From positions 4,787 through 68,786 of the forward strand of contig NZ_LJTC01000002.1 of the NCBI RefSeq assembly GCF_001306915.1: a stretch of 64,000 nucleotides of DNA. The letters run 5' to 3'. The stretch is from Pseudoalteromonas lipolytica (GTDB taxonomy: Bacteria > Pseudomonadota > Gammaproteobacteria > Enterobacterales > Alteromonadaceae). The position numbers and the translations under genes are program-made. Positions 18,862-28,157 of the stretch are shown here, in pieces (within the stretch, counting starts at the first letter, position 1; each line of letters starts with the position of its first letter). The notes under the pieces were generated by a model. It was given only the letters and a program-made list of their open reading frames with translations, was not told the DNA's origin and searched no databases.

Positions 18862-21279
18862 ATGATGAAACAAGTTTCAATTCTTTCTAGTGCTGTTGCC
18901 GCTGCGCTGTTTTCTCAATCAACAATGGCTGCTGTGATCACAGGTCAAGTATTAGATAAAAACCAACAACCTATCAGCAATGCTGAAATACATGTACACG
19001 GCAAATCACAAAGCGTTGTGACTGACAAACAAGGTCAGTTTAAAATTGATGTAGACAATAAAGGTCAGCTTCACATCAGTAAAAACAATTTCATCGATAA
19101 GCGTATTGCTATTAATGGCGAAGACCAAAATGTTGTGGTTACGCTTACACCAACCTCAGTTGAAACGGTTGTTGTTTATGCATCAGCGCTTCATAAAAAT
19201 AGTCTTGAAATGATTTCGCCTGTGAATGTTTTAGCCGGTGATGAGTTAAAAGACAAAGCAAAACCGACATTAGGCGAAACACTAAAAGGTTTACCGGGCG
19301 TTAATGCTAGCTACTTTGGCCCAGTTTCATCAAGCCCAATTATTCGTGGTTTAGATGGTCCGCGTGTGAAGATCACCCAAAATGGCCTTGATAGCAGTGA
19401 TGCATCTCGTATAGGCCCTGACCACGCAACATCAAATGACAGCCTAGCAGCAGAGCAAATCGAAGTACTTCGCGGCCCTGCTACTCTACTTTATGGCTCT
19501 GGCGCTATCGGTGGTGTGGTGAACGTTGTTGATAACCGTATTCCTACCGATAACATCGAGTCTTTAACCGGTGCTGCTCAATATACACACGATACAGTAT
19601 CTAATACCAACACCTATGCTGCAAAACTTGAAACCGGTAACGATGGTTTCAACTTCCATTTTGACGGTACTAAGCGCAAAGGTCACGATTACGACACACC
19701 GAACTTTGAGCTTCCTGAGGAACATGAAGAGCACGAGGAGCATGAAGGTGAAGAGCATGAAGAACACGAAACAGCTAACAGCGTAGAAAACACCTTTATC
19801 GATAGCCAAACAGTTAACTTTGGTACTAGTTACGTGGGCGATCACCTAACGCTAGGTGTGTCATTCGGCCGCATCGAAACAGATTACGGTATTCCTGCTC
19901 ATGAGCATCATCATCATGAAGAAGAGGAAGATCATGACGAACATGAAGGTGAAGAAGAGCACGAAGAATCAGTATTTGCACAGCTAGAGCAAGACCGCTG
20001 GCAAGGCTACATGAGCTATGCACTTCATGATAACTGGATTGAAAATATCTCACTACGCGTTGGCTACACAGACTACAAACACGCTGAAATTGAAGATGGT
20101 GCAGTGGGCACCGTGTTTACAAACAAAACAACCGAAGCACGTGCAACCGTTGAGCACAAGTTAGGTCTTTGGCACGGTATGGCTGGTTATCACTACACTG
20201 AGTCTGACTATGATGCAGATGGTGAAGAAGCCTTTACGCCAGCAAGTGTCACTAAAACAAACGCGTTATTCGTTCTTGAAGAGCGCCAGTTTGGTGATGT
20301 GACCATTGAGCTAGGTGCACGCCTTGAAGATTATCAAATCGATTCTGCTGTAAGCATGGCTGAGCATCTTCATGATCACGATCATGAAGAGGAAGAAGAG
20401 CACCATGACGAAGAAAAAACTGAAATCATTAACTACAGTGAAGATTTCACAAACCTAAGCTTATCTGCAGGTGCAATTTGGCAATATCAAGAAGGCCAAA
20501 GTGTTGCTCTGAGTGTATCACGTTCAGAACGTGCGCCGCTAAGTGCTGAATTACTTTCAAACGGTATTCATATCGCAACAGGTACTTATGAGCTAGGCCT
20601 TGGTTATCATATTGAAGATGGCGAAATTCATTTTGAGCCAGAAGATATCAAGCAAGAAACTGCAACGAACTTTGATTTAAGTTTCCGTCGTTTTATTGGT
20701 GACTTTGGTTACACAGTTAACTTCTTCTATAACGACATTGAAAACTACTACTACCAGCAAAATACCGGTTTAGTTTTTGATGAAGAGCATGGCTTAGAAT
20801 CAGCAGCTGATGCAGATGAAGATGCAATGGCGGTTTACCAATTCACAAGTAAAGATGCGAAATTATACGGTATTGAATTTGACGTACATTATCAAGTGAC
20901 GCCAAGTGCGTTAGTTAAAGTGTTTGGTGATTCAACAACGGCTAAGCTAAAAGATGATGAAGGTTACTTACCTCGTATTCCGGCTAATAAACTGGGTTCT
21001 GAATTACAGTACACAGTGTCTGATTGGAAGTTTAGCCTAACCGGTACTCATTATTTTGAGCAGTCTGACATTACTGCTTACGAGACAAAAACTGACGGCT
21101 ATACCCTATTTGATGCATCAGCTAACTACCAACTTGACTTAGGTCCTGTTGATACACAGCTTTACATCAATGTTGACAACTTAACCGATGAACTTGGTTT
21201 CGTACACAGCTCATTCATTAAAGAAAAAGCACCACTACCAGGTCGTAATTTCAGCTTAGGTATTCGCGGTTATTTCTAA
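18862..21279 (+). CDS. TonB-dependent outer-membrane receptor, zinc type (ZnuD-like)
   Basis: The 805-residue protein has a signal peptide (SILSSAVAAALFSQSTMA), a carboxypeptidase-regulatory-like domain (about 25-95), a plug domain (PIIRGLDGPRVKITQNG, EVLRGPATLLYGSGAIGG) and a beta-barrel ending in the C-terminal Phe needed for Bam-mediated insertion. Three extracellular-loop segments are extremely rich in His and Glu (about residues 283-303, 347-370 and 498-520, e.g. EEHEEHEEHEGEEHEEHE). Such loops and the Zur-like boxes upstream point to zinc uptake as in ZnuD. No energising or inner-membrane zinc genes are adjacent. Two ATG codons in tandem leave the exact start open. Confidence 0.93.
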   Translation: MMKQVSILSSAVAAALFSQSTMAAVITGQVLDKNQQPISNAEIHVHGKSQSVVTDKQGQFKIDVDNKGQLHISKNNFIDKRIAINGEDQNVVVTLTPTSVETVVVYASALHKNSLEMISPVNVLAGDELKDKAKPTLGETLKGLPGVNASYFGPVSSSPIIRGLDGPRVKITQNGLDSSDASRIGPDHATSNDSLAAEQIEVLRGPATLLYGSGAIGGVVNVVDNRIPTDNIESLTGAAQYTHDTVSNTNTYAAKLETGNDGFNFHFDGTKRKGHDYDTPNFELPEEHEEHEEHEGEEHEEHETANSVENTFIDSQTVNFGTSYVGDHLTLGVSFGRIETDYGIPAHEHHHHEEEEDHDEHEGEEEHEESVFAQLEQDRWQGYMSYALHDNWIENISLRVGYTDYKHAEIEDGAVGTVFTNKTTEARATVEHKLGLWHGMAGYHYTESDYDADGEEAFTPASVTKTNALFVLEERQFGDVTIELGARLEDYQIDSAVSMAEHLHDHDHEEEEEHHDEEKTEIINYSEDFTNLSLSAGAIWQYQEGQSVALSVSRSERAPLSAELLSNGIHIATGTYELGLGYHIEDGEIHFEPEDIKQETATNFDLSFRRFIGDFGYTVNFFYNDIENYYYQQNTGLVFDEEHGLESAADADEDAMAVYQFTSKDAKLYGIEFDVHYQVTPSALVKVFGDSTTAKLKDDEGYLPRIPANKLGSELQYTVSDWKFSLTGTHYFEQSDITAYETKTDGYTLFDASANYQLDLGPVDTQLYINVDNLTDELGFVHSSFIKEKAPLPGRNFSLGIRGYF

Positions 21280-21296
21280 TCGCTTTTAATAGTTAT

Positions 21297-21333
21297 AAAA
21301 AACCCTTTCACTTTAAAAGTGAAAGGGTTTTTT
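21297..21333. terminator. Bidirectional terminator between the TonB receptor and glnS
   Basis: AAAAAACCCTTTCACTTT pairs with AAAGTGAAAGGGTTTTTT. A and T runs on both sides allow termination of both converging genes. Confidence 0.92.
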
Positions 21334-21363
21334 ATTAAGCTTAGAAACTTAGTAGATTAGGTA

Positions 21364-23031
21364 TTAGCCCTTTTGTTCAATCTTCGCCCATGAATCACGA
21401 AGACCCACAGTTTGATTGAATACTAAGGTTTCTGCTTTGCTATCACGACAGAAGTAACCTGTACGCTCAAACTGGAAGCCCTGCTCTGCTTGTGCATTTG
21501 CAAGTGACGGCTCAACTTTCGCATTTTCAAGAACCACAAGTGATTCAGGATTTAGTGTTGCGTTAAAGTCTTCTGCTGCCGCTGGGTTTGGCACGTTAAA
21601 TAAACGGTCGTATAAACGAACTTCAGCTGTGATAGATTCACTCGCTGATACCCAGTGAATTACACCTTTAACTTTACGGCCATCACTTGGGTTTTTACCC
21701 AGAGTTTCAGGATCGTAAGAGCAGAAGATAGTTGTAATTTCGCCGTTTTCGTCTTTTTCAACGCGCTCAGCTTTAATTACATACGCACCACGTAAACGTA
21801 CTTCTTTATCAAGAACTAAACGCTTAAACTTATTGTTTGCTTCTTCACGGAAGTCTTCACGCTCGATATAAAGTTCACGAGTGAAAGGTACGTCACGGCG
21901 ACCCATCTCTTCTTTATTCGGGTGATTTGCTACAGACAATGTTTCTACTTTATCTGCGTCATAGTTTTCGATAACAATCTTCACCGGATCAAGAACAGCC
22001 ATTGCACGAGGTGCATGTTCATTTAGGTCTTCACGGATACAAGCTTCTAGCATGCCCATTTCAACCATGTTTTCTTGTTTAGTGATACCGATACGAGAAC
22101 AGAACTCACGCACTGATGCAGGTGTATAACCACGACGACGTAGACCAGCAATCGTTGGCATACGTGGGTCGTCCCAGCCTTCAACATGACCATTTACTAC
22201 TAAGTCGTTTAATTTACGCTTAGACATAATGGTGTACTCAAGATTTAATCGTGAGAACTCGATTTGTTGCGGATGACACTCAAGGCTGATGTTATCTAAT
22301 ACCCAATCGTATAAGCGACGGTTATCTTGGAACTCAAGCGTACATAATGAATGTGTAATACCTTCTAGCGCATCTGAAATACAGTGCGTGAAGTCGTACA
22401 TTGGGTAAATGCACCACTTGTCACCTGTTTGGTGGTGATGAGCAAAACGTACACGGTATAAAATTGGATCACGCAATACCATGAATGAGCTTGCCATATC
22501 GATTTTAGCACGCAGTACACATTCGCCCTCTTTGAACTCACCATTACGCATTTTTTCGAATAGCGCTAGGTTTTCTTCAACTGGCGTATCACGGTGTGGG
22601 CTATTTTTACCCGGCTCTTTTAAAGTACCACGGTATTCACGGGCTTGATCTGGCGATAAGAAACACACATACGCTAGGCCTTTTTCGATAAGCTCAACAG
22701 CATAGCCGTATAACGCATCGAAATAGTTAGATGAATATTTAATTTCACCATCCCACTGGAAACCTAACCACTGCACATCTTCTTTAATCGAATTTACGTA
22801 GTTGATGTCTTCTTTTTCTGGATTCGTATCATCAAAACGTAAGTTACAAAGACCTTGATAATCTTGGGCGATACCAAAATTCAAACAAATAGACTTTGCA
22901 TGACCAATGTGTAAAAAACCGTTTGGTTCTGGTGGAAAACGCGTGTGTGTAGACGCATGCTTACCGCTTGCTAGATCTTCGTCGATACGCGTTCTAATAA
23001 AGTTACTTGGGCGATTCTCAATTTCCGCCAT
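21364..23031 (-). CDS. glnS: Glutaminyl-tRNA synthetase
   Basis: This 555-residue class I synthetase charges tRNA-Gln. HIGH motif is in [18 protein letters not shown] (about residue 35), the KMSKS equivalent in [10 protein letters not shown], and two C-terminal beta-barrels bind the anticodon. I chose ATG 23031 because [20 protein letters not shown] aligns with the start of E. coli GlnS; an in-frame ATG nine codons upstream (23058) is possible but gives an atypical extension. Direct charging implies no need for GatCAB for glutamine. Confidence 0.98.
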   Translation of the reverse strand: MAEIENRPSNFIRTRIDEDLASGKHASTHTRFPPEPNGFLHIGHAKSICLNFGIAQDYQGLCNLRFDDTNPEKEDINYVNSIKEDVQWLGFQWDGEIKYSSNYFDALYGYAVELIEKGLAYVCFLSPDQAREYRGTLKEPGKNSPHRDTPVEENLALFEKMRNGEFKEGECVLRAKIDMASSFMVLRDPILYRVRFAHHHQTGDKWCIYPMYDFTHCISDALEGITHSLCTLEFQDNRRLYDWVLDNISLECHPQQIEFSRLNLEYTIMSKRKLNDLVVNGHVEGWDDPRMPTIAGLRRRGYTPASVREFCSRIGITKQENMVEMGMLEACIREDLNEHAPRAMAVLDPVKIVIENYDADKVETLSVANHPNKEEMGRRDVPFTRELYIEREDFREEANNKFKRLVLDKEVRLRGAYVIKAERVEKDENGEITTIFCSYDPETLGKNPSDGRKVKGVIHWVSASESITAEVRLYDRLFNVPNPAAAEDFNATLNPESLVVLENAKVEPSLANAQAEQGFQFERTGYFCRDSKAETLVFNQTVGLRDSWAKIEQKG

Positions 23032-23259
23032 AGGAGCATAATCCTCTGAATATTGCATGGTGACAAAACTAATGCATTATTACAAAAACAAACCCTAACA
23101 TACAGTGGTTGCATCATGTTTATTGAAGATATTACGTCGATTGTTGAATACATAGTTCACAGACTCGACAAAATCGGTAAAAAAATTGTTCTAACGCAAT
23201 AAAATGATCATTGACTAGCGATATAGTGCCGTCAGTTTCACTACCAATAAGGAAAAAAG

Positions 23260-24330
23260 ATGGCTTCGCTCAATCAACATCGAGTCTATATTCCAAGCTC
23301 AGCACGTGCAAACCAGTATGTGTTAGTTGAATTTAAACCTACTGATGAGTTTTTTGCCCAGTTCACCAATGTGAGCTGTGCTTATAAGCGTCTTGCAAGG
23401 GAGTTATTTGCACTATGTGATGAGTATGAATTACATAATGTACACCTAATCGCCAACGATAAACTGCCAGTGGTTCGTTACCATGATGAGGCATATAGCT
23501 TAGAAACCGCTAAGCAAATTTTGTTTTTCTACAACCCACAATACCATGAAGCACATAACGTATTTGCCGATGGTGAGCAAAAATGCAAAAAAATTCGTTT
23601 ATTGTTCTTAGCGACCGGTGAAGATATTCGCGCTCATGCGGCTAGTTTTCATCATAATGTGCAAAGAGTGATCAACTCACTACAAGAAAAGCTACTAAGC
23701 GGCCAACCACCTCTTAAAATTCGTGACCACCAACACCTAACTTATGATTTATTTGCTAAAGCAAAAGGTCACAAAGAAAGCTATGGCTATAAATTACGTA
23801 GCTTATACCCACGTTACCAGTCTCGCCAATGTCATGTGCCAAATGAACACAGTGAGATGACATACGCTGGGTTTTCGATTCCAGTAACTCGCGCCATTAA
23901 AACGCAATTTCAGCATATGTTGAATGAAGAGAATTATACGCAGTTTTATCAATACATCTTTGATGCATTCAAACGAGCATGTGATAAACGCGGATTAACA
24001 CTCGGCGCTTTCATCGCTAACGGTACCCGCCCTATTGTTCGTAATAGCAATATTGATAACGCACAAAGTAACAGCGAACTGCAAAAGCTGACCTTTGATT
24101 GCAGCTCTGAGCAGGTGCAACTACAACAGTATTGGGATGCAGCTCAACTTGTAGATTCACTACATTTTGTGATTGCCGCAGCCGATAAAGACAAGCATGA
24201 CATTGGTTATGGTAAGTTTATGAATCAAGTGCAAAGTGCGATAAATGAAGTTACTGACGAGCTGGCATTTAATCCGACTCGCCAAGATTTACGTGTGCGT
24301 TTTTATCAGCACATTAACTATCAATATTAA
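23260..24330 (+). CDS. DUF3083 family protein, function unknown
   Basis: This 356-residue soluble protein has no signal peptide and no membrane segment. I recognise it, with moderate certainty, as DUF3083, a family restricted to Alteromonadales-type marine bacteria, from the start HRVYIPSSARANQYVLVEFK and the stretch ILFFYNPQYHEAHNVFADGE. No catalytic motif is apparent; His and Tyr are frequent. A good AAGGA precedes the ATG. It is monocistronic, divergent from glnS and convergent with argA, with a 55-base imperfect palindrome just after its stop. Confidence 0.65.
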   Translation: MASLNQHRVYIPSSARANQYVLVEFKPTDEFFAQFTNVSCAYKRLARELFALCDEYELHNVHLIANDKLPVVRYHDEAYSLETAKQILFFYNPQYHEAHNVFADGEQKCKKIRLLFLATGEDIRAHAASFHHNVQRVINSLQEKLLSGQPPLKIRDHQHLTYDLFAKAKGHKESYGYKLRSLYPRYQSRQCHVPNEHSEMTYAGFSIPVTRAIKTQFQHMLNEENYTQFYQYIFDAFKRACDKRGLTLGAFIANGTRPIVRNSNIDNAQSNSELQKLTFDCSSEQVQLQQYWDAAQLVDSLHFVIAAADKDKHDIGYGKFMNQVQSAINEVTDELAFNPTRQDLRVRFYQHINYQY

Positions 24331-24333
24331 GAG

Positions 24334-24388
24334 TATACCCAAGCCCCTCAATATGCTGAAACTCGCACCTTGGGGTGGTTTGGGTATA
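24334..24388. repeat. 55-base imperfect palindrome between DUF3083 gene and argA
   Basis: TATACCCAA (24334-24342) is matched exactly by TTGGGTATA (24380-24388), and the interior continues to pair imperfectly (CCCCTCAA against TTGGGGTGG). The outer sequence and size resemble small dispersed palindromic elements common between convergent genes in marine gammaproteobacteria. It may also help end transcription of the plus-strand gene. Confidence 0.5.
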
Positions 24389-24389
24389 T

Positions 24390-24415
24390 AAGAGGTGACA
24401 CATGCGTCACCTCTT
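24390..24415. terminator. Hairpin overlapping the argA stop codon
   Basis: AAGAGGTGAC (24390-24399) pairs exactly with GTCACCTCTT (24406-24415). The argA TGA is inside the right arm. There is no long T run, so it may be a weak bidirectional terminator or an mRNA 3' stabiliser. Confidence 0.5.
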
Positions 24416-25747
24416 ATTACCTAGCTTAGTTAAATCTAGACGCAATACTTTAGAGCGGCGTTCATGATTATATAGCGCTTTTTTCTTCGCAGGTAACTCA
24501 TCAACTGTCACTATTTCAAAACTTTGCTCTAAAAACCAGTGAATGCTGCGTGTGGTGAGAGCAAATAAATGCGAATAACCTGCACGTTTAGCCTTATTAA
24601 TAATAAACCTCAGTAGATAACTGCCGCGGTCGGCATCTCGGTACTGAGGGTGAACAGCCAAACTTGCAAACTCCCCTACTTGTTCATCAGCAAACGGATA
24701 CAAAGCCGCACAGGCAATGATTAGCCCATCACGCTCAATAACTGTAAATTGTTCAATTTCGATTTCTAGCTGTTCACGAGAACGGCGCACTAAATAACCT
24801 TGTTGTTCAAGGGGTCTAATAAGGTTAATGATACCGGTAATATCAGCAATACTTGCACTTCGTAATTGCTCAGAGCTTTGTGGTGCGATTTGTGTACCAA
24901 TACCATCTAAAGAGAACAACTCTTGTAATAATGCGCCATCCTCTTTGTAACTAACAAGATGGCAACGATGTACGCCACCTCGACAAGCATCAATTGCAGC
25001 TTGTAAGAATACAGTAGCACTTAAACATGAATCTGGTTGCTTGCGATAGTTTACTAGTAGCTGCTCAGCTTCATTTGGCATTAGCTCTGCAATCGCTTCA
25101 CCATTTTCATCCAAAATACCGGCTTCTTGACAAAAGCCAAGCATTTTATCGGCGCGTAGTTTGAGCGCTACTTGCGTAGCAATCTCTTCAGCAGTTAAGT
25201 TAAAGCTTTCACCTGTTACAGACGCCGCTATTGGCCCAAGCAGAACAATTCCGTTGTTATCTAACTGGTGGCGAATACCCGCAACATCGATACGTCTCAC
25301 TCTACCTGAATGATGATAGTCAACACCTTCATCAATACCTAAAGGCTGAGCAATAACAAAATTACCACTCACCACATTTAAAAATGAGCCAGACATAGGT
25401 GTACTACTTAAAGACGTAGATAAACGCGCGGTTATATCGAACTGCATTGCACCCGCAACTTTTTTAATTACATCAAATGTTGCGTTATCAGTTACCCGTA
25501 TCTCATTATGAAACTGACTAGTTATGCCAACTTGTTCAAGCGCTGCGTTAAACTGTGGACGAGCACCAAACACTAAAACAATCTTGATACCAAGACTAGT
25601 TAATAACGCGACATCGTTGATGATGCTGCGACAACCAGACTGATCGATCGCCTCTCCGCCAAGCATAACAACGAATGTTTTACCGCGGTGAGCATTAACG
25701 TATGGAGTTGACTGGCGAAATCCATCTACCAATTCTGTGGTACGCAC
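24407..25747 (-). CDS. argA: Amino-acid N-acetyltransferase (N-acetylglutamate synthase)
   Basis: This 446-residue two-domain enzyme makes N-acetylglutamate, the first step of arginine synthesis. An amino-acid-kinase-like domain fills about residues 20-275 (KTFVVMLGGEAIDQ, IVLVFGARPQFN) and binds arginine for feedback inhibition. A GNAT domain follows (about 295-435, EFASLAVHPQYRDADRGSYL). Length and layout match classical bacterial ArgA. Two tandem ARG boxes about 65-100 bases upstream of the ATG suggest ArgR repression. Confidence 0.97.
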   Translation of the reverse strand: MRTTELVDGFRQSTPYVNAHRGKTFVVMLGGEAIDQSGCRSIINDVALLTSLGIKIVLVFGARPQFNAALEQVGITSQFHNEIRVTDNATFDVIKKVAGAMQFDITARLSTSLSSTPMSGSFLNVVSGNFVIAQPLGIDEGVDYHHSGRVRRIDVAGIRHQLDNNGIVLLGPIAASVTGESFNLTAEEIATQVALKLRADKMLGFCQEAGILDENGEAIAELMPNEAEQLLVNYRKQPDSCLSATVFLQAAIDACRGGVHRCHLVSYKEDGALLQELFSLDGIGTQIAPQSSEQLRSASIADITGIINLIRPLEQQGYLVRRSREQLEIEIEQFTVIERDGLIIACAALYPFADEQVGEFASLAVHPQYRDADRGSYLLRFIINKAKRAGYSHLFALTTRSIHWFLEQSFEIVTVDELPAKKKALYNHERRSKVLRLDLTKLGNKR

Positions 25748-25809
25748 GTAATATTTACCTTATTAAAGTCGAATGTTTTAATAAAAACAGATATACAAGC
25801 CACAAGTGT

Positions 25810-25848
25810 AGAGAATTTATATTCACAAATAAAGCATTATTATTCTTA
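25810..25848 (-). promoter_or_regulatory. Tandem ARG boxes upstream of argA
   Basis: Two 18-base ARG-type boxes, AGAGAATTTATATTCACA (25810-25827) and AAAGCATTATTATTCTTA (25831-25848), are separated by exactly three bases, the spacing at which hexameric ArgR binds adjacent boxes in E. coli. The first deviates from the palindromic consensus at one main position, the second at a few. Confidence 0.75.
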
Positions 25849-25895
25849 ATTTGTAGGTGGAATTTTCGTGCGAGTTATAAGAAAGGGATAAATAC

Positions 25896-25925
25896 AAAAA
25901 AGGCCCGCATTAGCGAGCCTTTTTT
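25896..25925. terminator. Terminator after sucD
   Basis: AAAAAAGGC and GCCTTTTTT bracket a partly paired interior (CGC against GCG). It lies 17 bases after the sucD stop codon; flanking A and T runs make it usable in both directions. Confidence 0.9.
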
Positions 25926-25941
25926 AAGAGATTAGAACTGA

Positions 25942-26814
25942 TTACCAGCCTGTTTTCTCTTTAAGTGCATTACCGATATCAGCTAATGAACGTACAGTTT
26001 TTACGCCAGCAGCTTCTAATGCAGCAAATTTCTCATCAGCAGTACCTTTACCGCCTGCGATGATTGCACCAGCGTGACCCATACGCTTACCTGCAGGTGC
26101 AGTAACACCAGCAATGTAAGAAACAACAGGTTTAGTCACGTTGTGCTTGATGTATTCTGCAGCTTCTTCTTCTGCAGTACCACCGATTTCACCGATCATA
26201 ACGATAGCTTCAGTTTGCTCGTCTTTTTCGAACATTTCTAAAACGTCGATGAAGTTAGTGCCAGGGATTGGGTCACCACCGATACCAACACATGTTGATT
26301 GGCCGAAACCAGCGTCAGTAGTTTGCTTAACCGCTTCATAAGTAAGAGTACCAGAACGTGATACGATACCTACTTTACCAGGCTTGTGGATGTGACCAGG
26401 CATGATACCGATCTTAGTTTCACCCGGAGTGATAACACCTGGGCAGTTAGGACCGATCATACGAACACCAGTTTCATCAAGCTTAACTTTAACGTCAACC
26501 ATGTCTAGTGTTGGGATACCTTCAGTGATACAAACGATTAGCTCGATGCCAGCATCGATAGCTTCTAAGATTGCATCTTTACAGAAAGGTGCTGGTACGT
26601 AGATAACTGATGCAGTTGCGCCAGTTGCTTCAACAGCGTCACGTACTGTGTTGAATACTGGAAGACCAAGATGCGTTTGACCGCCTTTACCTGGGCTTAC
26701 ACCACCAACCATTTGTGTACCGTACTCAAGCGCTTGCTCAGAGTGGAAAGTACCTTGGCCACCTGTGAAACCTTGACAGATAACTTTTGTATCTTTATTG
26801 ATTAATACAGACAT
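25942..26814 (-). CDS. sucD: Succinyl-CoA synthetase alpha subunit (ADP-forming)
   Basis: This 290-residue subunit binds CoA and carries the phosphohistidine. Motifs: CoA-binding Rossmann part [20 protein letters not shown] near the N-terminus and the active His in [15 protein letters not shown] (about residue 247). It converts succinyl-CoA to succinate with substrate-level phosphorylation together with SucC. Start overlaps the sucC stop (TAATG). Confidence 0.99.
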   Translation of the reverse strand: MSVLINKDTKVICQGFTGGQGTFHSEQALEYGTQMVGGVSPGKGGQTHLGLPVFNTVRDAVEATGATASVIYVPAPFCKDAILEAIDAGIELIVCITEGIPTLDMVDVKVKLDETGVRMIGPNCPGVITPGETKIGIMPGHIHKPGKVGIVSRSGTLTYEAVKQTTDAGFGQSTCVGIGGDPIPGTNFIDVLEMFEKDEQTEAIVMIGEIGGTAEEEAAEYIKHNVTKPVVSYIAGVTAPAGKRMGHAGAIIAGGKGTADEKFAALEAAGVKTVRSLADIGNALKEKTGW

Positions 26815-27980
26815 TATTTGCCCTCCGCAGCAGCAACAACTTTTTCAGCTGCGTCTGTTAGTGATTCAGCAGCGATGATGTTAAGGTCAGAACTAGCTAG
26901 TACTTCACGACCAAGTTCAGCGTTAGTACCTTCTAAACGTACTACTACAGGAACATTTACACCTACTTCTTTAACTGCACCGATGATACCTTCTGCGATC
27001 ATGTCACAACGAACGATACCACCAAAGATGTTAACTAAAACAGCTTTAACGTTGTCGTCAGATAAGATGATCTTGAATGCTTCAGATACACGCTCTTTAG
27101 TTGCGCCGCCACCAACATCTAGGAAGTTAGCTGGCTTGCCACCGTGTAGGTTTACGATGTCCATAGTACCCATCGCTAGGCCTGCACCGTTAACCATACA
27201 ACCAACGTTACCATCTAGTGCAACGTAGTTAAGTTCGAAGCTTGCAGCGTGAGCTTCACGCGCGTCTTCTTGTGAAGGATCGTGCATTTCACGGATTTTA
27301 GGTTGACGGTAAAGCGCGTTACCATCTACACCGATTTTACCGTCTAGACAGTGAAGGTTACCTTCGTCTGTGATTACTAGCGGGTTGATTTCTAATAATG
27401 CGAAATCGAAATCGTTGAACATGTTTGCAAGACCCATGAAGATCTTAACGAACTGTTTCATTTGAGTAGGGTTTAAACCTAGTTTGAAACCTAATTCACG
27501 AGCTTGGTAAGCTTGAGGACCAACTAATGGATCGATCTCAGCTTTGTGAATTAATTCTGGAGTTTCTTCTGCAACTTGCTCGATTTCAACACCACCTTCA
27601 GTAGATGCCATGAAAACAACTTTACGAGAAGCACGATCTACTACAGCGCCAAGGTATAATTCGTTAGCGATGTCAGTGCAGCTTTCAACAAGGATTTTAG
27701 CTACTGGCTGACCATTTTCGTCTGTTTGGTAAGTAACTAAGTTTTTACCTAACCAGTTCGCAGCGAACTCTTTAACTTCGTCGATTGTTTTAACTAGCTT
27801 AACACCGCCAGCTTTACCACGGCCACCTGCGTGAACCTGTGTTTTAACAACCCACATATCACCGCCGATTTTCTCAGCAGCTGCTGCAGCTTCTTCAGGT
27901 GTATCGCAAGCGAAACCTTGAGAAACTGGTAAACCATATTCGGCAAAAAGTTGTTTTGCCTGATACTCATGCAAATTCAT
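26814..27980 (-). CDS. sucC: Succinyl-CoA synthetase beta subunit (ADP-forming)
   Basis: This 388-residue ATP-grasp subunit is identified by [33 protein letters not shown] and [16 protein letters not shown]. It pairs with SucD and is translationally coupled to it. It lies downstream of sucB but a strong terminator occupies the gap, so sucCD probably has its own promoter or relies on readthrough. Confidence 0.99.
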   Translation of the reverse strand: MNLHEYQAKQLFAEYGLPVSQGFACDTPEEAAAAAEKIGGDMWVVKTQVHAGGRGKAGGVKLVKTIDEVKEFAANWLGKNLVTYQTDENGQPVAKILVESCTDIANELYLGAVVDRASRKVVFMASTEGGVEIEQVAEETPELIHKAEIDPLVGPQAYQARELGFKLGLNPTQMKQFVKIFMGLANMFNDFDFALLEINPLVITDEGNLHCLDGKIGVDGNALYRQPKIREMHDPSQEDAREAHAASFELNYVALDGNVGCMVNGAGLAMGTMDIVNLHGGKPANFLDVGGGATKERVSEAFKIILSDDNVKAVLVNIFGGIVRCDMIAEGIIGAVKEVGVNVPVVVRLEGTNAELGREVLASSDLNIIAAESLTDAAEKVVAAAEGK

Positions 27981-28105
27981 GATGCTTTATCCAATTTTTT
28001 ATACTAAAAGAGCTGAATATTTATGCAAAATAAACAGCTATCCCAAATTGCGCACTTAGTATAAATCCCAAGGCTCCACATGAAAACCCCAGTTAGACCA
28101 AAGGC

Positions 28106-28140
28106 GCAAAAAAAAAGCTGTGAACGCGGTTCACAGCTTA
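28106..28140 (-). terminator. Terminator after sucB
   Basis: AAGCTGTGAAC pairs with GTTCACAGCTT around 28115-28139. On the minus strand the stem is followed by nine consecutive T bases, a strong factor-independent terminator placed between sucB and sucC. Confidence 0.93.
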
Positions 28141-28157
28141 GTTTTCATACAACCAGA

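Noticed and set aside
19564..20053. Open frames on both strands inside the TonB receptor
   Set aside because: They arise from the repetitive His/Glu codons of the receptor loops, which lack stops in other frames.
25702..25935. Plus-strand 77-codon frame upstream of argA
   Set aside because: It lies over the argA 5' end, the ARG boxes and the sucD terminator, which explain the region better.
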